Assembly (NCBI GenBank): GCA_905250075.1
Contig: CAJNOP010000027.1
Coordinates: 1,284,741 to 1,348,740, forward strand
Origin: Rotaria sp. Silwood1
Taxonomy: Eukaryota > Rotifera > Eurotatoria > Philodinida > Philodinidae
DNA length: 64,000 bases
Direction: 5' to 3'
Part shown: positions 59,856 through 64,000 of the stretch, one piece after another
Layout of the letters: each line of letters starts with the position of its first letter
Numbering within the stretch: the stretch's first letter is position 1
Program-made: the position numbers and the translations under genes
Notes under the pieces: generated by a model
The model's database searches: none
Seen by the model: only the letters and a program-made list of their open reading frames with translations
Told to the model about the DNA's origin: nothing

Positions 59856-62069
59856 ATGCAGTACACATTTGTTTTACTTACGTTTGCAATTGGTTTAATT
59901 CAAGCGAGATTGAGAGTAGATAGAGAATGGTCAGGAGGGTTTCAAGGAGCCATAGAAATTCCAATTGTAAATCAAATCAATAATGGATGGGAGCTCGAAA
60001 TTCAATTTGATCGATCGGTAACCATTGATGTATGTACAAATGAAATCATTCTATCTCCCTTTTTTTTAAAGAACCTAATCATTTCTTTTTTTTTTCGTAA
60101 CATTGATTTTAGGCATGGTTAGGTGACCTTCAACAAAAAACCAACGATCAAATCTTTATATATAGTAATAAAGAATGGAATGCACAATTAGCAAGTGGTT
60201 CAACATTTCATTTTGAATTCGTTGTAAATGGTGGTGCTGTACCAAGTAGTATCATAAGTGTTTTATTCAATGGACAACCGGTCAGTATTGATTCCAATAG
60301 TGTTACTCAACCTGAATCAACAATAAATCCAACAGGAAGTACACCAACATTTCAGCCACAAACTTCATCAACAACATCAATTATATCAACAGTGAATGGC
60401 AAATATAATTATGAAGCTGTTCTTCATGCTTCACTTCTTTTTTATGAAGCTCAACGAGCTGGTAAACTTCCAGCTAATAATCGTGTTAATTGGCGAAGTG
60501 ATTCCATGTTAATGGATAAAGGAGAACAAGGAGAAGATTTAACTGGTGGTTACTTTGATGCTGGTGATTATGTTAAATTTGGTTTTCCAATGGCTGCATT
60601 TACAACATTATTAGCATGGGGTGCCATTGATTATAAAGATGCATATGTCGAATCGGGTGAATTCGATCAAGTGCTTCAAGCAATTCGCTGGTCAACTGAT
60701 TATTTTATTAAGGTTAGTTTCATCAATCTATTTTCTTTTAGAATGAATCTTTCAAGAGAACTTCCATCAATGTATTTATTTGCATGAACTTCAAAGTATC
60801 ATATTGTATTTGATCGAGGATAAAAAACATCAAAAATATTTTTTTTTTTGTGAATCAATCAAATCAACCTTATTGATTGATGGTTTTAACATATTCTATT
60901 TGCAAATGAAATATGACACTACAACAATATATAGTATTGTCTTTTTTAATAGGCACATGTAAGCGAGCGTGAATTTTACGGACAAGTGGGTGATGGACAT
61001 GCAGATCATGCATCATGGTCACGACCAGAAGATTGGACCATGTCGCGACCGGCATGGAAAGTAACTGCACAAAAACCTGGTTCTGATTTAGTAGGTGAAA
61101 CAGCTGCTGCTCTTGCTGCTGCTTCAATTATTTTTCGTTCTATTGATTCTGTATATCATTCAATATTATTAACACATGCTCGACAATTATATGATTTTGC
61201 CAATGAAAATCGTGGCAAATATTCAGATTCAATTTCAAATGCAGGTGATTTCTATAGGTCATGGTCTGGTTATGGTGATGAATTAGCATGGGCTGCTGCT
61301 TGGCTTTTACGTGCAACTGGTGAACAACGATATCAAATAGATGTTGAGAAACATTTTAAAGAATTTGGTCTAGATAGACGACCAAATGAATTTGGTTGGG
61401 ATGATAAAATAGCAGGTGTTCAAGTACTTATGGCTAAAATAACACAACAAGCTAATTATCGTCAACAGGCTGAATCATTTTGTAATTATATTGTACGACA
61501 AGTTCCAAAAACACCGAAAGGTCTTGTATTTATTGCTCAATGGGGAGCACTTCGACATGCTGGAAATGTGGCTTTTCTTTGTTTACAAGTATGTTCTATC
61601 TATCATTTTTAAAAGATTAATAAAGTACTCTTTATTTTTATCTTTTATAGGCTGCTGATATTGGTATTAATACTCAAGAATATTTAAATTTTGCTTCTCA
61701 ACAAATCAATTATATATTAGGTGATTCAGGTCGATCATATGTTATCGGTTTTGGTCATAATTATCCTCAACGACCTCATCATCGATCAAGGTAATTCGAA
61801 AAAAAAAATTTTTTTTCTCGTTATTAATAAATGTTTACTTTCATTTCTCTAGTTCATGTCCATCTCGACCAGCAGTATGTGATTGGAATGCTTTTAATAA
61901 TCCTCAAGCTAATCCTCAATTATTAATCGGTGCTTTGGTTGGTGGACCTGATCAAAATGATAATTATGACGATCGTCGTGATGATTATATTAAAAATGAA
62001 GTTGCTACAGATTACAATGCTGGTTTTCAATCTGCTGTCGCTGGTTTACTTCATTATCAACTTAAATAG
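59856..62069 (+). CDS. Secreted GH9 endo-beta-1,4-glucanase with CBM2-like domain
   Basis: Cellulase cutting internal beta-1,4-glucan bonds. Five exons (59856-60029, 60113-60712, 60953-61588, 61651-61790, 61853-62069) join in phase for 588 residues. A signal peptide ([17 protein letters not shown]) is followed by a carbohydrate-binding region of about 95 residues resembling CBM2 ([29 protein letters not shown]), then a Thr/Ser/Pro linker (about 118-142). The GH9 catalytic domain begins near 143 ([20 protein letters not shown]) with WRSDS, the [13 protein letters not shown] motif (D207 and D210, nucleophilic-water base), [15 protein letters not shown], the PQRPHHR signature at about 509-515, and [19 protein letters not shown] with the likely acid Glu at 566. 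All catalytic residues are present, so it is probably active. GH9 occurs in many invertebrates, so this need not be a recent transfer; AATAAA lies near 62126. Confidence 0.95.
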
Positions 62070-62348
62070 TGTGTATGCGTGTCCGAGAGAGAGAGAGAAT
62101 GAGAAACATTTGTGATTTTTGATGATAAATAAAAGAAAACAAAAAAAAAAGAAAAAGCAATCTGCCGATTTGTAATGAAGACAGACACACATAACCTTTT
62201 ATTCATTGTTATTGCCTAAGCCACGTTTTTTTTATTCTTTCGCTCATTTCATCATTTTTCTATTGACTCAAGATTTATCTTATTTTCTAATTTCTGTCTG
62301 CCCATTCGACATTGCAGAGAATTTCTTTATTCTACTTAGCATATAATA

Positions 62349-62904
62349 ATGTCATCGAATCTTGTTCATCGTTTACGAACATGGTCATCAAAGCAAATAT
62401 TTATTGTTTTTGCTGCTTTTCTTGTTTATGTTCTTGCTGATGGTACAACATTTTCATTTGGTCTTTACGTTGATGAACTTATCAATGAATATTCTAAATC
62501 AAAAACAAATACTGCTTTAATTATTAGTATTTTAGCTGCACTTACACAGTCGATACCTCTTCTTTTAAGTCCACTTGTATGTTGGTGGACAACAAAATTT
62601 GGTGCTAGTATGACATTATTTATTGGTTGTATTATTTCAGCTAGTGGATATATTCTTCCATTTGTTTTGCAATTTTATAAAACATTTTGGATATCGGCTG
62701 TTAGTTACGGATGTTTATTAAGTGTCGGACTTGCATTCTGTTATGTACCTGCTTATTTAACTTTACCATTTTATTTTGAAGATGACCGTGGTTTGGCTAC
62801 TGGATTAGCTGTATCAGGTAGTGGGGTTGGTCAAGTAGCATTAGCAATTATTGTTAAAGCATGTATTATTGACTATGGATGGCATGGTGCATCGCTAATT
62901 ACAG
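62349..62904 (+). CDS. SLC16/MCT-like major facilitator transporter, first exon
   Basis: One exon of 185 codons, ATG to a GTACGA donor (phase 1), with no later exon visible before the window ends, so the rest must lie beyond it. It encodes about five to six transmembrane helices of the N-terminal half of a major facilitator protein. It resembles monocarboxylate transporters: a first helix with ADGTTFSFGLYVDELINEY, IISILAALTQSIPLLLSPLV, CWWTTKFGASMTLFIGCIIS, SYGCLLSVGLAFCYVPAYL, and the FEDDRGLATGLAVSGSGVGQ segment, matching the family's F..RR.LA.GLA..G...G pattern. Such proteins move monocarboxylates or related small acids across the plasma membrane; the substrate is not decided here. Confidence 0.85.
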
Positions 62905-64000
62905 GTACGAAAAAAAAACAATCTTTATCATAATACGAGTTAATATTACTGTTATCAAAAGATGTCATTTACTTTGTATTACAGGGTATCATGAAAATTG
63001 ATTAAAATGTCAATCCCTTTATTTTTTGATATTCTATTTTATATATGATCTTTATCTCTTATTCAACTTATATTAGTTTTAAAAATCTTCTACATGTACA
63101 AAATTTATAATTCTCTTTCTCATTCGAAAATATTAAGCAAACTTGCGTGGCTGTCGTAGGATCCAAGTAGTTCTATTTTACAGTTTTGCATCTTTTATCA
63201 GTTTAACATTCCTTCTTTTGATTCATTTCTCCGCTATAATCGCTAGTCTCTATTAGGCACATCATAATTTTACTATATATTATAAATAGATCTAACGAGG
63301 GAAAAAATACAGCTGTGCGTTCACATGGATGCTAGAATACCAATGATGTTATAGGCATGATTTTTTATCTTACTAAAGCTAGCATCTGTTGTTTTCTGAT
63401 TGTTTTTCAAATAAATTCTTTATGCTTGGTAAAACATGTAAAGAAAAGAACTAGAAAAGACTCTGTTTTTATCAAATAAGAACAACTCTATTCTTATGAC
63501 AGAGAAACTATCGTTTTAAAGTTTTTAAACCATGATGCAAAGAAAAATATAAAAATGAAGATAATTAAAAAAGAAAAATTTCTTCTCTTTTTATCTACGG
63601 CTATTGTATGTAGTGAAGTTTCGAAAATCTGTATACATGTACTTCAGCAAGAATTCAGATCATTGGTATTGTGGCGTCATTATTGTTTAATTACTAAGAG
63701 AGTCATGATGAACGACATGTATTTTTTTTTCTCTGAGTATTATCATTTGAAAAAGATTACATATAAAATTTTGCGGTGTTTCTTACTAACAAAATTAACT
63801 GATTCTTTATATGTATACATGTAAATGGAATCCTGTCTACAGTCTTCTCTTACCCAAAATATAAGTTCATTCGCTCAAATATTAACGTTTATAGATCCTT
63901 GGAACTAACAAGATTATCATTTCTCTTTAGTATAAGGTTTGCTTCTGAACCTGGTAGATAATAGTATGTAACCGTGGACGAAGCTTTTCAAAAAGGGTTT
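62905..64000. other. Intron of the transporter gene or intergenic
   Basis: Follows the transporter's first exon; no matching MFS exon is visible. The open frame at 63555-63824 shows no transporter features. Confidence 0.45.

Overview
The window is eukaryotic nuclear DNA. It is strongly AT-rich, and its genes are split by GT-AG introns, many only 50-140 bases long. The gene set is animal: a TCF/LEF Wnt effector with HMG box and C-clamp, an XMAP215/CKAP5 microtubule polymerase, PAF1, a rhodopsin-like GPCR, C-type lectin-like proteins and an SLC16-type transporter. Very AT-rich DNA, tiny introns, a GH9 cellulase with a CBM2-like domain, an intronless protist/plant-like glycosyltransferase and many small palindromic DNA transposons suggest a bdelloid rotifer or similar small invertebrate. 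That assignment is inference. Four runs of exactly 100 N (7738-7837, 20841-20940, 44130-44229, 57371-57470) mark scaffold gaps.

Layout. 1-7737 is repeat-rich: a decayed GM2-activator-like pseudogene (2527-3113), then a nested transposon stack (about 3804-7690) in which a hAT-like element with a perfect 8-bp target duplication sits inside a palindromic element and itself contains further inverted repeats. 7838-13055 (+) is the C-terminal half of CKAP5. 15624-16916 (-) is the glycosyltransferase-like gene. 17-28 kb is gene-poor and holds a foldback element, a decayed hAT-like transposon (22668-24223) and a TA-flanked MITE. 28679-28885 (-) is a small charged protein. 31955-34059 (+) is a complete 7-exon TCF/LEF. 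35083-40019 (+) is an 8-exon, 942-residue orphan. 40084-41046 is a terminal-inverted-repeat element. 41456-41989 (-) and 42277-42931 (+) are small orphan genes, the second a tail-anchored membrane protein. 47165-48091 (+) is an intronless multi-pass membrane protein. 48441-52418 (+) is a 12-exon PAF1 whose 2-kb intron carries a MITE. 56028-57370 (-) is a class A GPCR cut by a gap. 57496-57795 (-) and 57926-59432 (-) are tandem type II membrane proteins, the second with a C-type lectin domain. 59856-62069 (+) is the secreted GH9 cellulase, and 62349-62904 (+) is the first exon of a monocarboxylate-transporter-like gene.

The genes form no operon-like pathway. Conserved housekeeping and developmental genes alternate with orphan and possibly transferred genes, separated by DNA built largely from non-autonomous DNA transposons. 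Exon coordinates were derived by reading splice sites and checking that codon phase is kept across every junction. For CKAP5 (visible part), TCF/LEF, PAF1, GH9, the lectin and the 942-residue orphan, all junctions close in frame.
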